Source: Ilumatobacter fluminis | GTDB lineage: Bacteria > Actinomycetota > Acidimicrobiia > Acidimicrobiales > Ilumatobacteraceae | Assembly (NCBI RefSeq): GCF_004364865.1 | Contig: NZ_SOAU01000001.1 | Coordinates: 3,876,001-3,940,000, forward strand | Reading direction: 5' to 3' | Length of the DNA: 64,000 nt | In this document: in pieces, positions 24,139-33,164 of the stretch | Layout: each line of letters begins with the position of its first letter | Numbering within the stretch: the first letter of the stretch is position 1 | The notes under the pieces: generated by a model | What the model was told of the DNA's origin: nothing | The model's input: the letters and a program-made list of their open reading frames with translations, nothing else | Database searches by the model: none | Translations under genes and position numbers: made by a program

Positions 24139-25852
24139 CGGTGCCATCCTCCTGCCGGTCGTCCGCCGTTCGTTCGTCGATCCATGTCGTTGCGTCGCGG
24201 TAGGCGCGTCTCGACGCCTCGCCGATGAACGTCGTGCTGCGATAGATCCGGCGAGGACCGATCAGGTCGGCGTCGATGACCGACCGGATCTGGCGGGCGA
24301 CGCGATCGCTGTCGGTCACGATCACGAGCCGACCGTCGACCTCACGCAGATCGGCAGCGTACGTGCGAAGGAGATCCATGACGGTGGCGCCGGCGTCGTC
24401 GGCCCCCCGGATGCGGAGGATCACGACGGCGTAGCGCGAGTCGGGCACCACGTCGGGGAGTTGATCGCGCAACGTCTGCGCCGTGGCGAAGAACAGCGCG
24501 CCGTAGGGCTGCAGCACGGTCACCTCGGCCCCCGGCAGCGTCGGCGGGGGGTCGGTCTGCTCGACACGTCCGTCGTCGTGGATGACGAGCCGCTTCGTGA
24601 CGAGCCGGCTCGACTGGCCGACGACGAAGAGCAGCACCGAGATGCCGACGCCCACCAGCACGGAGTACTGGAGTGGGATGACCAGTGTGAGGACGAACGT
24701 GATCGACATCACCGTCAGCGGGACCGTGCCGGTTCGAGCGACCGACATCACCCGGCTCGGCTTGATCGTGCCGAACCCGACGACGATCAGCAGCGCGGCG
24801 AGCGATGGCATCGCGACGAATGCGACGACGTCGGCGAGCAGCAGGATGACGAGGGCCATCGTGACCCCGGCGAACACGAGCGACGTCCGTGTCTTGGCGC
24901 CGGCTCCGGCGACGAGCGAACTCGCCGACATCGAGCCGCCCACGGGCATCCCCTGGAACAGGCCGGCGACGATGTTGCCGGCGCCCTGGCCGACGAAGTC
25001 CTGCGACACGTCGGGTTCGCTGCCGTCGGGGTTCGGGAAGCCGGCCGAGACGCCCGCTCCTTGCACCAGGCCCACGAACGCGAGTGACGCCGCGGGGATC
25101 AGCATCCCGAACATCTCACCGAAGACGGGCATCGTGATGAACGGCAGCGATCGCGGCACGTCGGCGATGTCGGCGACGAGGGCCACATTGCGGTCGAGCG
25201 CCCCGAACACGGCAGCCAGGATCGAGCCGACGCCGACGGCGACCACGAGGCCCAGTGCCCCGAGGAACGTCTTCTGCAGCGCGACGATCAGCACGATCGT
25301 CACCACGCCGACCGTCACCGATGCGACGTCGACCCGCCACAGGTGGGTGAGCAGGTCGAGTGCGCGGGCGATCCGGCCTCCCCCGTCGGCCGCGTAGCCG
25401 GTGAAGTTGTCGAGCTGGCCGAGGATGATGTTGACGCCGACGGCGGAGATGAAGCCCGTCATGACCGAGTTCGAGACGAAGCGCAGGAATCCGCCGAGTT
25501 TGAGGAGGCCGGCGAGGATCATCACGAGTCCGGTGACGATCGACAAGGTGAACAACGACCTCGCCGGGTCGTCCCGCCCCGCGAGATCGACGTCGGCGAC
25601 GATGATCGACATCGCACCGGTCGCCTGCACCGCCATGAAGGCCGTGCTGGTGAACAGGGCGGCGCCCACCATCCCGTACAGGTAGCCGTACAGGCCGAAG
25701 ACCGGGTTGACCCCGGCGAGGAGGCCGCTCGCCAGACCGTCCGGGACGCTCTCGACCCCGAGCACGAGGCCGGCCATGCCGTCGTCTTTCAGCGTGTCGC
25801 GCCGGAACCACCGCTTCGGCGAGGCGATCGGGTAGCGGGTCAGGAACTGCAT
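24131..25852 (-). CDS. SulP-family anion permease with STAS domain
   Basis: The 573-residue protein is a SLC26/SulP transporter. About twelve hydrophobic segments span residues ~25-420, with the family stretch GVESVPDGLASGLLAGVNPVFGLYG near the start and QGAGNIVAGLFQGMPVGGSM in the middle. A C-terminal cytoplasmic STAS domain (about 445-555) contains VLQPYGALFFATAQTLRDQL and VVILRIRGADDAGATVMDLL. Members move sulfate, bicarbonate or dicarboxylates; the substrate cannot be told from sequence. A small membrane protein gene overlaps its 3' end. Confidence 0.9.
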   Translation of the reverse strand: MQFLTRYPIASPKRWFRRDTLKDDGMAGLVLGVESVPDGLASGLLAGVNPVFGLYGYLYGMVGAALFTSTAFMAVQATGAMSIIVADVDLAGRDDPARSLFTLSIVTGLVMILAGLLKLGGFLRFVSNSVMTGFISAVGVNIILGQLDNFTGYAADGGGRIARALDLLTHLWRVDVASVTVGVVTIVLIVALQKTFLGALGLVVAVGVGSILAAVFGALDRNVALVADIADVPRSLPFITMPVFGEMFGMLIPAASLAFVGLVQGAGVSAGFPNPDGSEPDVSQDFVGQGAGNIVAGLFQGMPVGGSMSASSLVAGAGAKTRTSLVFAGVTMALVILLLADVVAFVAMPSLAALLIVVGFGTIKPSRVMSVARTGTVPLTVMSITFVLTLVIPLQYSVLVGVGISVLLFVVGQSSRLVTKRLVIHDDGRVEQTDPPPTLPGAEVTVLQPYGALFFATAQTLRDQLPDVVPDSRYAVVILRIRGADDAGATVMDLLRTYAADLREVDGRLVIVTDSDRVARQIRSVIDADLIGPRRIYRSTTFIGEASRRAYRDATTWIDERTADDRQEDGTDG

Positions 25853-25910
25853 GGCGACGGGCCAACCGTACGTGAACCGACCACGGCGGCGAATCGTCCG
25901 GATCGGGTGA

Positions 25911-26774
25911 TCAGCCGGACACCCAGCGGTTCGGCGACTCGGCCAACACGCGCGACAACTGGACGCCCGCCAGCAGGATCTGGGCTTCGTAGTAGATCCA
26001 GAGGAGCACGGCGACGGGCGTGGAGGCGACGCCGCCGACCGACGACGCCCCGACGGTTCGCAGATACCAGCCGATCATGGCGGTACCGATCACGAGGAAG
26101 GCACTGGTGACGAGCGACGCGATGATGATCGGCCGCCACCGAACGCCGATCGTCGGCAGGTACTTGAAGAGCAGCGTCAGGGCGACGACGAGCACACCCC
26201 AACTCATGAGACTGGCGAAGATCGACGCCAGCGCCTGCAACCCGGGCGCCGAACCGGGCACCAGCCGCTCCAACAGGCCGGCTGCGGCCTGCACGGCCAG
26301 TGCGACGACGATCGTCGACGCTGCACCCAGGAGCACGGCGAGCGAGATCAACCGGCGGCGAACCGACGAGCGGATGCCTGCACGAACGGGGACGTCCCAG
26401 ATCTGGTGGAAGGCGTCCTCCAGAGCGAGGAAGAACAGTGAGCCGGTCACGAGCAACGAGCCGACACCGATCAGCCCGATCGACGAGCCGGCGTCGCCGT
26501 CGACCGTGTCGAAGAACGACGTGACCGCTCCGGCTGCGTCGGGGCCGGCGGCCTCGACGATCCGGTTCGTGAGATCTTGTTCGACCGTGGCCGAGCGACC
26601 GAAGATGCGCAGCAGGCCGATCGACACGGCGATCACCGACGTGAGCGAGAACAACCCGTAGTAGGCGAGCCCGGCACCGAGCCGGATCGTCCGGTCGTTC
26701 CGCCACGACTCGTAGGTCTCCATGACGATGTCGCGGATCTCACGCAGGATCGACGTCGGACGGAGGTCGGTCAT
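25911..26774 (-). CDS. YihY/BrkB-family inner-membrane protein
   Basis: The 287-residue protein has six hydrophobic segments and YihY/virulence factor BrkB landmarks: RLGAGLAYYGLFSLTSVIAVSIGL near the start, ALEDAFHQIWDVPVR, and VAVLLWIYYEAQILLAGVQLSRVLAE near the end. Older RNase BN labels for this family are wrong; its role in the envelope is unclear. The start overlaps the potassium-channel stop by four bases (ATGA at 26771-26774), so the channel and this gene form an operon read leftwards. Confidence 0.85.
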   Translation of the reverse strand: MTDLRPTSILREIRDIVMETYESWRNDRTIRLGAGLAYYGLFSLTSVIAVSIGLLRIFGRSATVEQDLTNRIVEAAGPDAAGAVTSFFDTVDGDAGSSIGLIGVGSLLVTGSLFFLALEDAFHQIWDVPVRAGIRSSVRRRLISLAVLLGAASTIVVALAVQAAAGLLERLVPGSAPGLQALASIFASLMSWGVLVVALTLLFKYLPTIGVRWRPIIIASLVTSAFLVIGTAMIGWYLRTVGASSVGGVASTPVAVLLWIYYEAQILLAGVQLSRVLAESPNRWVSG

Positions 26775-27322
26775 CGACGGTCGACCCGCTTGCGAGCGGC
26801 GTAGAGCAGCGATCGAGCGGCAACGCCCAACACGACCACGTTCGTGATCATCTGGAGCATCACGATGATGCGCGCCGTCTCGGTGGAGGCGGAGATGTCA
26901 CCGAAGCCGACGGTCGTGGCCGTCGTCACCGAGAAGTACAACGCGTCGGTCCGAGACAGCACCTCACTGAACGCGGCCTCGTCGACGTGGGACAGGTAGG
27001 CGTAGGCCGACGCGAACGAGGCGAGCACGACGGCGACGACGACGGCGAGCACTTCGAACACGCGCAGCATCGGGTACTGCGCTCGCAAGATGTACTGGAT
27101 CGAGATCACCGTGCCGACGACCACGATGACGAGGCTGATGCCCAACCGGATCACGATCTCGGCGAACTCGGAACTGTCCCAGGGCACGAAGTAGTAGAGG
27201 GCGACCACGAGCGCCACCAGCGCAGTGCACACCAGCGCGGTCTTGGCGATCATGCGTCGCCGGAGGTGCGGTGGCAGATCTTCGAGCCCCCGCGGAGCCG
27301 GCGTATCGGTCTGGTCGCTCAC
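26771..27322 (-). CDS. Two-helix-pore potassium channel
   Basis: The 183-residue protein has four hydrophobic segments; the last pair flanks a K+-channel pore with selectivity filter TTATTVGFGD (filter TVGFGD at 137-142). No RCK/TrkA-N domain or voltage-sensor arginines are present, so gating is unclear. It is the first gene of a minus-strand pair with the YihY-family gene. The ATG at 27322 gives a hydrophilic head of about 25 residues. Confidence 0.85.
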   Translation of the reverse strand: MSDQTDTPAPRGLEDLPPHLRRRMIAKTALVCTALVALVVALYYFVPWDSSEFAEIVIRLGISLVIVVVGTVISIQYILRAQYPMLRVFEVLAVVVAVVLASFASAYAYLSHVDEAAFSEVLSRTDALYFSVTTATTVGFGDISASTETARIIVMLQMITNVVVLGVAARSLLYAARKRVDRR

Positions 27323-27456
27323 GATGCCCGCACGCTAGTGCGGCCCGCACGCCCGGTCCGTGCCTGCGGCGGTCGGTTCACCGGTGCGTCGCCGCCGATC
27401 GGGTAGCTTCGTCGCGCCCGGATCAGCCGGTCCGGCCCAAACGAAAGGTTCCCCCG

Positions 27457-27840
27457 ATGCTGGCATTCTCGCTCTGGAACGCGATCTGGATCGTGTTCGT
27501 GTCGTTCGTGTTCATCGCCGTGCTGATGATGATGTTCTCGGTCATCACCGACATCTTCCGCGACCACGAACTGAGTGGGTGGGGCAAGGCCGCATGGCTG
27601 ATCGCCCTGCTGTTCTTCACGTTCCTCACCCTGATCGTCTACGTCATCGTCCGTGGCGACGGCATGGTCAAGCGCAGCGCCAAGGAGCAGGTCGAGGCCA
27701 AGCAGTCGTTCGACGCCTACGTGCGCGACGTCGCCGGCGGCGGTGCCGCCAGCGAACTCGAGAAGGCGAGCGCCCTGCACAACGAGGGCAAGATCGACGA
27801 CGCCGAGTACGCCGCCCTCAAGGCCAAGATCCTCGGCTGA
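27457..27840 (+). CDS. SHOCT-domain membrane protein with PLDc_N-type helices
   Basis: The 127-residue protein has two membrane helices (about 5-27 and 45-67, with the PLDc_N-like segment GWGKAAWLIALLFF) and a C-terminal SHOCT motif (LEKASALHNEGKIDDAEYAALKAKIL). SHOCT segments are short oligomerisation modules. It starts at ATG 27457, divergent from the channel gene. Another SHOCT protein is encoded at 34268-34606. The biochemical role is unknown. Confidence 0.82.
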   Translation: MLAFSLWNAIWIVFVSFVFIAVLMMMFSVITDIFRDHELSGWGKAAWLIALLFFTFLTLIVYVIVRGDGMVKRSAKEQVEAKQSFDAYVRDVAGGGAASELEKASALHNEGKIDDAEYAALKAKILG

Positions 27841-27875
27841 CGAACGCCCGAACCGGGTCGTCCGAGCCGCGCGGC

Positions 27876-28133
27876 TCAGGCGGCCCGGCGACGGGCGAAC
27901 TGCCAGCCGGCGGTCACGACCAACGCACCGACCAGCGAGCCGATGAAGCCCGTCGGTCGAAGCTCGATGCCGTCACCGGCGAGCAGCGAGAACAGCAGCC
28001 CGCCGACGAACGAGCCTGCGATACCGGCGATCAGCGCCATCGCCCAGTCGGTCGTCTGGCTGTTGGCACCGAGAATGATCTGGGCGATCCAGCCGACGAA
28101 CATGCCGGCGGCGATGATGGCGAGAATGAGCAT
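27876..28133 (-). CDS. GlsB/YeaQ/YmgE-family small membrane protein
   Basis: The 85-residue protein has three hydrophobic segments with the Gly-rich family pattern: ILAIIAAGMFVGWIAQIILG, ALIAGIAGSFVGGLLFSLL and a third ending in FARRRAA. Family members are stress-induced transglycosylase-associated membrane proteins of unclear function. The ATG at 28133 has SD AGGAGG four bases upstream. It is convergent with the SHOCT protein gene. Confidence 0.85.
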   Translation of the reverse strand: MLILAIIAAGMFVGWIAQIILGANSQTTDWAMALIAGIAGSFVGGLLFSLLAGDGIELRPTGFIGSLVGALVVTAGWQFARRRAA

Positions 28134-28282
28134 GCGGCCTCCTGGGATCGCGAGCACGATTGCGAGCACGGAGATCGTAGGCCGAGAACGGCCCGATCCG
28201 CGAGAATGCTCGGCAGAACCCCGACCGATCCCGCCGGTCACTCCGCAGTCCACCACGGACGACACGACGAACGGATACCGAC

Positions 28283-29377
28283 ATGAGCGACGAGACGAGC
28301 AACGACATGAGCACCGACATGAGCGACGCCCCGTCGCCATCCAACCCGCTGAGGTCGACCGGCACCGCACTGGTCGGGGTGGCGGCGATCGTCTGCCTCG
28401 TCGGCGGCATCCTCGGTCTGTGGACCGTCCAGACGGCGACCGACTCCGAGCGGTTCGAGGAACGGGTCGAGGAGCTCGTCCAGGACGAAGAGATCAGTGA
28501 CGCACTCGCTCGTCGTGTCGTGACCGAGATCGCGGAGGGGATCGGTATCCGAGATGCGGTCGTCGAGGTGCTGCCCGAATCCCTCGAACCGGCTGCCGAC
28601 TTCCTCCTCGCCGGCGTCCGTTCCCGTGTCGACGACCGCGTGGCCGAATTGATCCGGACCGACGAGGTCGCGGCAAGCGTGGCCACCGTCGCCGGCACGG
28701 CGCACGAGGCAGCGATCGCCGTCCTCGACGGCGACAACAGCATCGACGGCGTCGACATCAGCGACGGCGAGGTCACGATCAACCTGCTGCCGCTCACGAA
28801 CCGGGCGCTCGGACTGCTCCAGGACGAGTTCGGACTGTTCGGCGACGTCGACCTCCCCGACATGGACCGCAGTGGCGACCCGGACGAACAGCGTGCGGCG
28901 CTCGAGGCGGCGTTCGATCGCGACCTCCCGGACGACTTCGGCACGCCGGTGATCTTCCAGAGCGAGCGGCTCGACGAGGTCGGCTCGGAAGTGCAAGCGT
29001 TGCGCGACGTGTTCCAGCTCGCGAAGCGTGCGTTCTGGATCCTGCTCCTCGCCGGTGTCGCGCTCACCGGTCTCACGATCTGGTTGGCCCGCCAGCGTTG
29101 GCGGGCGGCCTGCTACCTGGTGGCGGGCCTCTTCGCGACGACGCTGGTCGTCAGCGTGACCGGCAACCAGGCGAGCGACCGGCTCCCCGACGTCGTCGAG
29201 TCACCCGGCGCCCGAGCCACCGTGAGCAACATCACCGCTGCGCTGACCGACGACCTCGACCAAACGCTCTTCGCCTACTCGATCGTCGCCTTGATGGTGC
29301 TGGTCGCCGCCGCTGTCGTCCTCATCGGCGCTCCGTGGGCGACGCGGCGCAACGCTGATCGGGCAGATGCCGAGTAA
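28283..29377 (+). CDS. Membrane protein of unknown function, four helices
   Basis: The 364-residue protein has a Ser/Met/Asp-rich head, one helix at about 28-48, a 200-residue extracytoplasmic region rich in acidic and helical segments (ERFEERVEELVQDEEISDAL), and three C-terminal helices (about 252-272, 277-297, 333-353). It resembles other actinobacterial integral membrane proteins of unknown role. It stands alone on the plus strand. No enzyme motif is visible. Confidence 0.7.
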   Translation: MSDETSNDMSTDMSDAPSPSNPLRSTGTALVGVAAIVCLVGGILGLWTVQTATDSERFEERVEELVQDEEISDALARRVVTEIAEGIGIRDAVVEVLPESLEPAADFLLAGVRSRVDDRVAELIRTDEVAASVATVAGTAHEAAIAVLDGDNSIDGVDISDGEVTINLLPLTNRALGLLQDEFGLFGDVDLPDMDRSGDPDEQRAALEAAFDRDLPDDFGTPVIFQSERLDEVGSEVQALRDVFQLAKRAFWILLLAGVALTGLTIWLARQRWRAACYLVAGLFATTLVVSVTGNQASDRLPDVVESPGARATVSNITAALTDDLDQTLFAYSIVALMVLVAAAVVLIGAPWATRRNADRADAE

Positions 29378-29486
29378 GCCCGGGCGGTTCACCGAAAACA
29401 AACGCGTTCTTTTCCCTCCCGCCCTTCCCGGTCACGAGAGGCGCGGCTAACTTCGGCCGTTCCATCACTTGTGACCTGGAGGTCTC

Positions 29487-30986
29487 ATGGCCGACAAGCC
29501 GAACATCCTCATCATCTGGGGCGACGACATCGGGATCAGCAACCTCAGCTGCTACAGCGACGGGATGATGGGGTACCGCACCCCGAACATCGACCGCATC
29601 GCCGACGAAGGCGTTCGCTTCACCGACTACTACGGCGAACAGAGCTGCACCGCCGGCCGGGCCGCGTTCATCAGCGGCCAGAACCCGTACCGCACCGGGC
29701 TCACGAAGGTCGGCATGCCGGGCGCTGCGGTCGGCTACCAGGCCGAGGACCCCACGATCGCCACGGCGCTCAAGGCCGAGGGCTACGCCACCGGCCAGTT
29801 CGGCAAGAACCACTTCGGCGACCGTGACGAGCACCTGCCGACCATGCACGGCTTCGACGAGTTCTTCGGCAACCTCTACCACCTCAATGCCGAGGAGGAA
29901 CCCGAGCAGCCCGACTACCCGACGCCCGACGAGCTGCCGAACTTCCACCAGCGCTTCGGCCCGCGCGGCGTGCTGAAGACGTGGGCGAACGGTGACGGCA
30001 CCCAGCGCATCGAGGACACCGGCCCGCTCACCAAGGAGCGGATGAAGACGACCGACGAGGAGTTCCGCGACGCCACGATCGACTTCATGCGTCGTCAGGC
30101 CGACGCCGACACCCCGTTCTTCTGCTGGTTCAACACGACCCACATGCACTTCCGCACCCACACCCGGGAAGAAGACATCGGGCGAGCCGGCCGGTGGCAG
30201 TCGCCCTACCACGACACGATGCTGTACCACGACGACATCGTCGGTGAGGTGCTCGACGCGCTCGACGAACTCGGCATCGCCGACAACACGATCGTGATGT
30301 ACTCGACCGACAACGGCCCGCACATGAACTCGTGGCCCGATGCCGGCATGACGCCGTTCCGGAACGAGAAGAACTCGAACTGGGAGGGCGCCTACCGCGT
30401 GCCGTGCGTGGTGCGCTGGCCCGACAAGATCCCGGCCGGCTCGGTCCTGAACGGCATCGTCAGCCACAACGACTGGTTCGTCACCCTGCTCGCGGCCGCC
30501 GGCAACACCGAGATCGCCGACCAGCTCAAGGCCGGCACCGAACTGAACGGCCAGGAGTTCAAGGTCCACCTCGACGGGCACAACCAGCTCGACTACATCA
30601 CGGGCCAGACCGACGAGAGCCCGCGGCAACACTTCTTCTACGTGTCCGACGACGGCGACCTCACGGCGCTGCGGTTCCACAACTGGAAGTTCGTCTTCAT
30701 GGAACAGCGTGCGACGGGCACCTTGCAGGTCTGGATGGAGCCGTACGTCGAACTGCGCATCCCGAAGATCTTCAACCTCCGCACCGACCCGTACGAACGG
30801 GCCGACCAGACGTCGAACACCTACTACGACTGGATCATGGACCACGCGTTCATGCTCGTGCCGGCCCAGATGTACGTGGCCCAGATGCTCGCGACACTCG
30901 TCGAGTTCCCGCCCCGCCAGGCACCGGCGTCGTTCAGCATCGACCAGGTGATGGCGAAGCTGCAGGCCGGCATCGGCAGCGACTGA
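29487..30986 (+). CDS. Arylsulfatase (type I, formylglycine-dependent)
   Basis: The 499-residue enzyme is a type I sulfatase that hydrolyses sulfate esters. The N-terminal metal site is NILIIWGDDIG. The formylglycine motif is CTAGRAAF (Cys54 to be converted, C-x-A-x-R form), and GKNHFGD and STDNGPHMNSWPD supply further active-site residues. No signal peptide is present, so it is probably cytoplasmic. The SD GGAGG precedes ATG 29487. Downstream on the same strand are a methyltransferase and the formylglycine-generating enzyme needed to activate Cys54, so the operon carries its own maturation factor. Natural substrate unknown. Confidence 0.9.
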   Translation: MADKPNILIIWGDDIGISNLSCYSDGMMGYRTPNIDRIADEGVRFTDYYGEQSCTAGRAAFISGQNPYRTGLTKVGMPGAAVGYQAEDPTIATALKAEGYATGQFGKNHFGDRDEHLPTMHGFDEFFGNLYHLNAEEEPEQPDYPTPDELPNFHQRFGPRGVLKTWANGDGTQRIEDTGPLTKERMKTTDEEFRDATIDFMRRQADADTPFFCWFNTTHMHFRTHTREEDIGRAGRWQSPYHDTMLYHDDIVGEVLDALDELGIADNTIVMYSTDNGPHMNSWPDAGMTPFRNEKNSNWEGAYRVPCVVRWPDKIPAGSVLNGIVSHNDWFVTLLAAAGNTEIADQLKAGTELNGQEFKVHLDGHNQLDYITGQTDESPRQHFFYVSDDGDLTALRFHNWKFVFMEQRATGTLQVWMEPYVELRIPKIFNLRTDPYERADQTSNTYYDWIMDHAFMLVPAQMYVAQMLATLVEFPPRQAPASFSIDQVMAKLQAGIGSD

Positions 30987-31006
30987 TCACCACCCCGACC
31001 GACGCG

Positions 31007-32206
31007 ATGACCGACCCGATCGTCGCGTTCTACGACCGGCACCCGTATCCGCCGCCCGTCGACGACCTCGATGCGATCGCGTCGAGGTCGTCGACCGGCC
31101 CGGACCGGGTCGCCCACCACCTGATCTGGCCGGATCGGGCGCCCGACTCGACCGGGTCGATCCTCGTCGCCGGCTGCGGTACCGCCCAGGCGGCGCGGCA
31201 CGCACTCCGCAACCCCGACGCCGAGGTGGTCGGCATCGACGTCAGCGCGACGGCGATCGAACACACCCGCCGACTGATCGACCGGCACCACATCACGAAC
31301 CTCCGGATCGAACAGCTCGCGATCGAAGACGTCGACCGATTGGGCCGACGGTTCGATCACATCGTCTGTACCGGGGTCCTCCACCATCTCGACGATCCGG
31401 CGGTCGGCCTCGCCGCACTCCGCTCGGTGCTCGCGCCGCACGGCGCGATCACGCTCATGGTGTACGCGCCCTACGGGCGCACCGGCATCTACCTCCTGCA
31501 GGAGTACTGCCGCCGACTGGGCCTCTCGACCGACCCGGCCGACATCACCGAGCTGGTGGCGACGCTCGGCGAACTCCCCGACGGTCATCCCCTCTCGCGC
31601 CTGTTGCGGACGTCACCCGACTTCCAGCACGACGACGCCCTCGCCGACGCACTCCTCAACCCACGCGACCGCGCCTACGCCGTACCGGAACTGCTGGCGC
31701 TGATCGAGGGCGCCGACCTCCGGTTCGGGCGCTGGGAGCGACAGGCGCCGTACCTGCCCGACTGCGGCTCGATCAGCGAGACCCCGCACGCCGCCCGCAT
31801 CGCTGCGCTGCCGACGCACGAGCAGTATGCGGCGGTCGAACTCTTCCGCGGGACGATCGAACGCCACACCGTGATCGCGTTCGCCGCCGACGGCCACGCC
31901 TCCGGTCATGTTCCGTTCGATCGGGCCGATCGGCTCGTCCCGATCCCCATCCCGACGGTGATCGCGGTCGACGACCCGACCCGGCTGCCGCCCGGTGCTG
32001 CCGCTGCACTCCTCAACCGGGCACACACCTTCACCGACCTCGTCATGTTCGTCGATGACGACGAACTGGCCCGGTTCCGAGCGATCGACGGCGTCCGCAC
32101 CATCGGCGAACTGGGGAACGGCGCCCGAGCACTCGTCGAGCGGCTGTGGCGACACGATCTCGTCGTCGTCGATGCGACCGCGACGACCCCCGCCGCGGCA
32201 GGCTGA
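31007..32206 (+). CDS. Class I SAM-dependent methyltransferase
   Basis: The 399-residue protein has a Rossmann methyltransferase domain. It carries motif I ILVAGCGTAQAARHA (about 52-66), an acidic end of beta-2 (VVGIDVS, Asp78) and the post-I segment HIVCTGVLHHLDDP. The head FYDRHPYPPPVDDLD is common in methyltransferases that act on tetratricopeptide-linked or sulfated substrates. The C-terminal ~150 residues form an extra domain without a clear match. It lies 20 bp after the sulfatase and four bp before the FGE gene. The substrate is unknown. Confidence 0.8.
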   Translation: MTDPIVAFYDRHPYPPPVDDLDAIASRSSTGPDRVAHHLIWPDRAPDSTGSILVAGCGTAQAARHALRNPDAEVVGIDVSATAIEHTRRLIDRHHITNLRIEQLAIEDVDRLGRRFDHIVCTGVLHHLDDPAVGLAALRSVLAPHGAITLMVYAPYGRTGIYLLQEYCRRLGLSTDPADITELVATLGELPDGHPLSRLLRTSPDFQHDDALADALLNPRDRAYAVPELLALIEGADLRFGRWERQAPYLPDCGSISETPHAARIAALPTHEQYAAVELFRGTIERHTVIAFAADGHASGHVPFDRADRLVPIPIPTVIAVDDPTRLPPGAAAALLNRAHTFTDLVMFVDDDELARFRAIDGVRTIGELGNGARALVERLWRHDLVVVDATATTPAAAG

Positions 32207-32210
32207 CCAC

Positions 32211-33164
32211 ATGAGCGATCGCGGACACGAGGTGGTGACACTCGACGGCGGCGAGTTCGTCATGGGGTCCGACGACCACTACCCCGAGGAAGCACCGACC
32301 CATCGGGTTCGCGTCTCGGGGTTCGGCGTCGACCGATTCGAGGTGACCAACCGGCAGTACCGAGCCTTCGTCGCCGCGACCGGCTATGTCACCGTCGCCG
32401 AGCGGCCGCTCGATCCGGCCGACTACCCGGGAGCGCCGCCCGAGAACCTGGTGCCCGGGTCACTCGTCTTCACCCCCACGCCCGGGCCGGTCGACCTCCG
32501 ACACCTGAGCCAGTGGTGGACGTGGGTGCCCGGAGCATCGTGGCAGCACCCGTACGGGCCGACGTCGTCGATCGACGAGCTGCTCGATCATCCGGTGGTA
32601 CACGTCGCCCACGACGACGCCGCCGCGTACGCCGAGTGGGCCGGCGCCCGGCTGCCGACCGAAGCCGAGTGGGAGTTCGCCGCCCGCGGCGGGCTCGAGC
32701 GTGCCGCGTTCACGTGGGGCGACGAGTCGCGGCCCGGTGGCAGCCTGATGGCCAACACGTGGGACGGTCTCGACTTCCCGTGGCGATCGACCGGCGAGTC
32801 GGGCTATCTGCGCACGGCGCCGGTCGGGTCGTTCCCGGCGAACGGATTCGGGCTCCACGACATGGCGGGCAACGTGTGGGAGTGGACCGACGACTGGTGG
32901 ACGAGCGCGCACCCCGACGACGCCGACAAACCCTGCTGCGTTCCGACCGACCCGCGCGGCGGTGACGTCGAGGCCAGCTTCGACCCGGCCCAGCCACAAT
33001 TCCGCGTGCCGCGCAAGGTGATCAAGGGCGGGTCGCACCTCTGCGCCGATTCGTACTGCCTGCGCTACCGGCCGGCGGCGCGACGCCCCCAGATGATCGA
33101 CACCGGCATGAGCCACGTCGGCTTCCGCTGCGCCTGGGACACCGACAAGGAGACATCCACATGA
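32211..33164 (+). CDS. Formylglycine-generating enzyme (sulfatase-modifying factor)
   Basis: The 317-residue protein is an aerobic FGE that oxidises the sulfatase active-site cysteine to formylglycine. Typical parts are GGEFVMGSDD at the start, VEVTN-like FEVTNRQYRAF, PTEAEWEFAARGG, NVWEWTDDWW, and the catalytic copper-binding pair in KGGSHLCADSYCLRYRPAAR (Cys278 and Cys283). The ATG at 32211 gives full family length. Its stop overlaps the HAD gene start (ATGA). The sulfatase at 29487 is the obvious client. Confidence 0.93.
   Translation: MSDRGHEVVTLDGGEFVMGSDDHYPEEAPTHRVRVSGFGVDRFEVTNRQYRAFVAATGYVTVAERPLDPADYPGAPPENLVPGSLVFTPTPGPVDLRHLSQWWTWVPGASWQHPYGPTSSIDELLDHPVVHVAHDDAAAYAEWAGARLPTEAEWEFAARGGLERAAFTWGDESRPGGSLMANTWDGLDFPWRSTGESGYLRTAPVGSFPANGFGLHDMAGNVWEWTDDWWTSAHPDDADKPCCVPTDPRGGDVEASFDPAQPQFRVPRKVIKGGSHLCADSYCLRYRPAARRPQMIDTGMSHVGFRCAWDTDKETST

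Noticed and set aside
26020-26661. 213-codon plus-strand frame opposite the YihY gene
   Set aside because: It is a Thr/Ser/Arg-rich shadow of a clear membrane protein gene.
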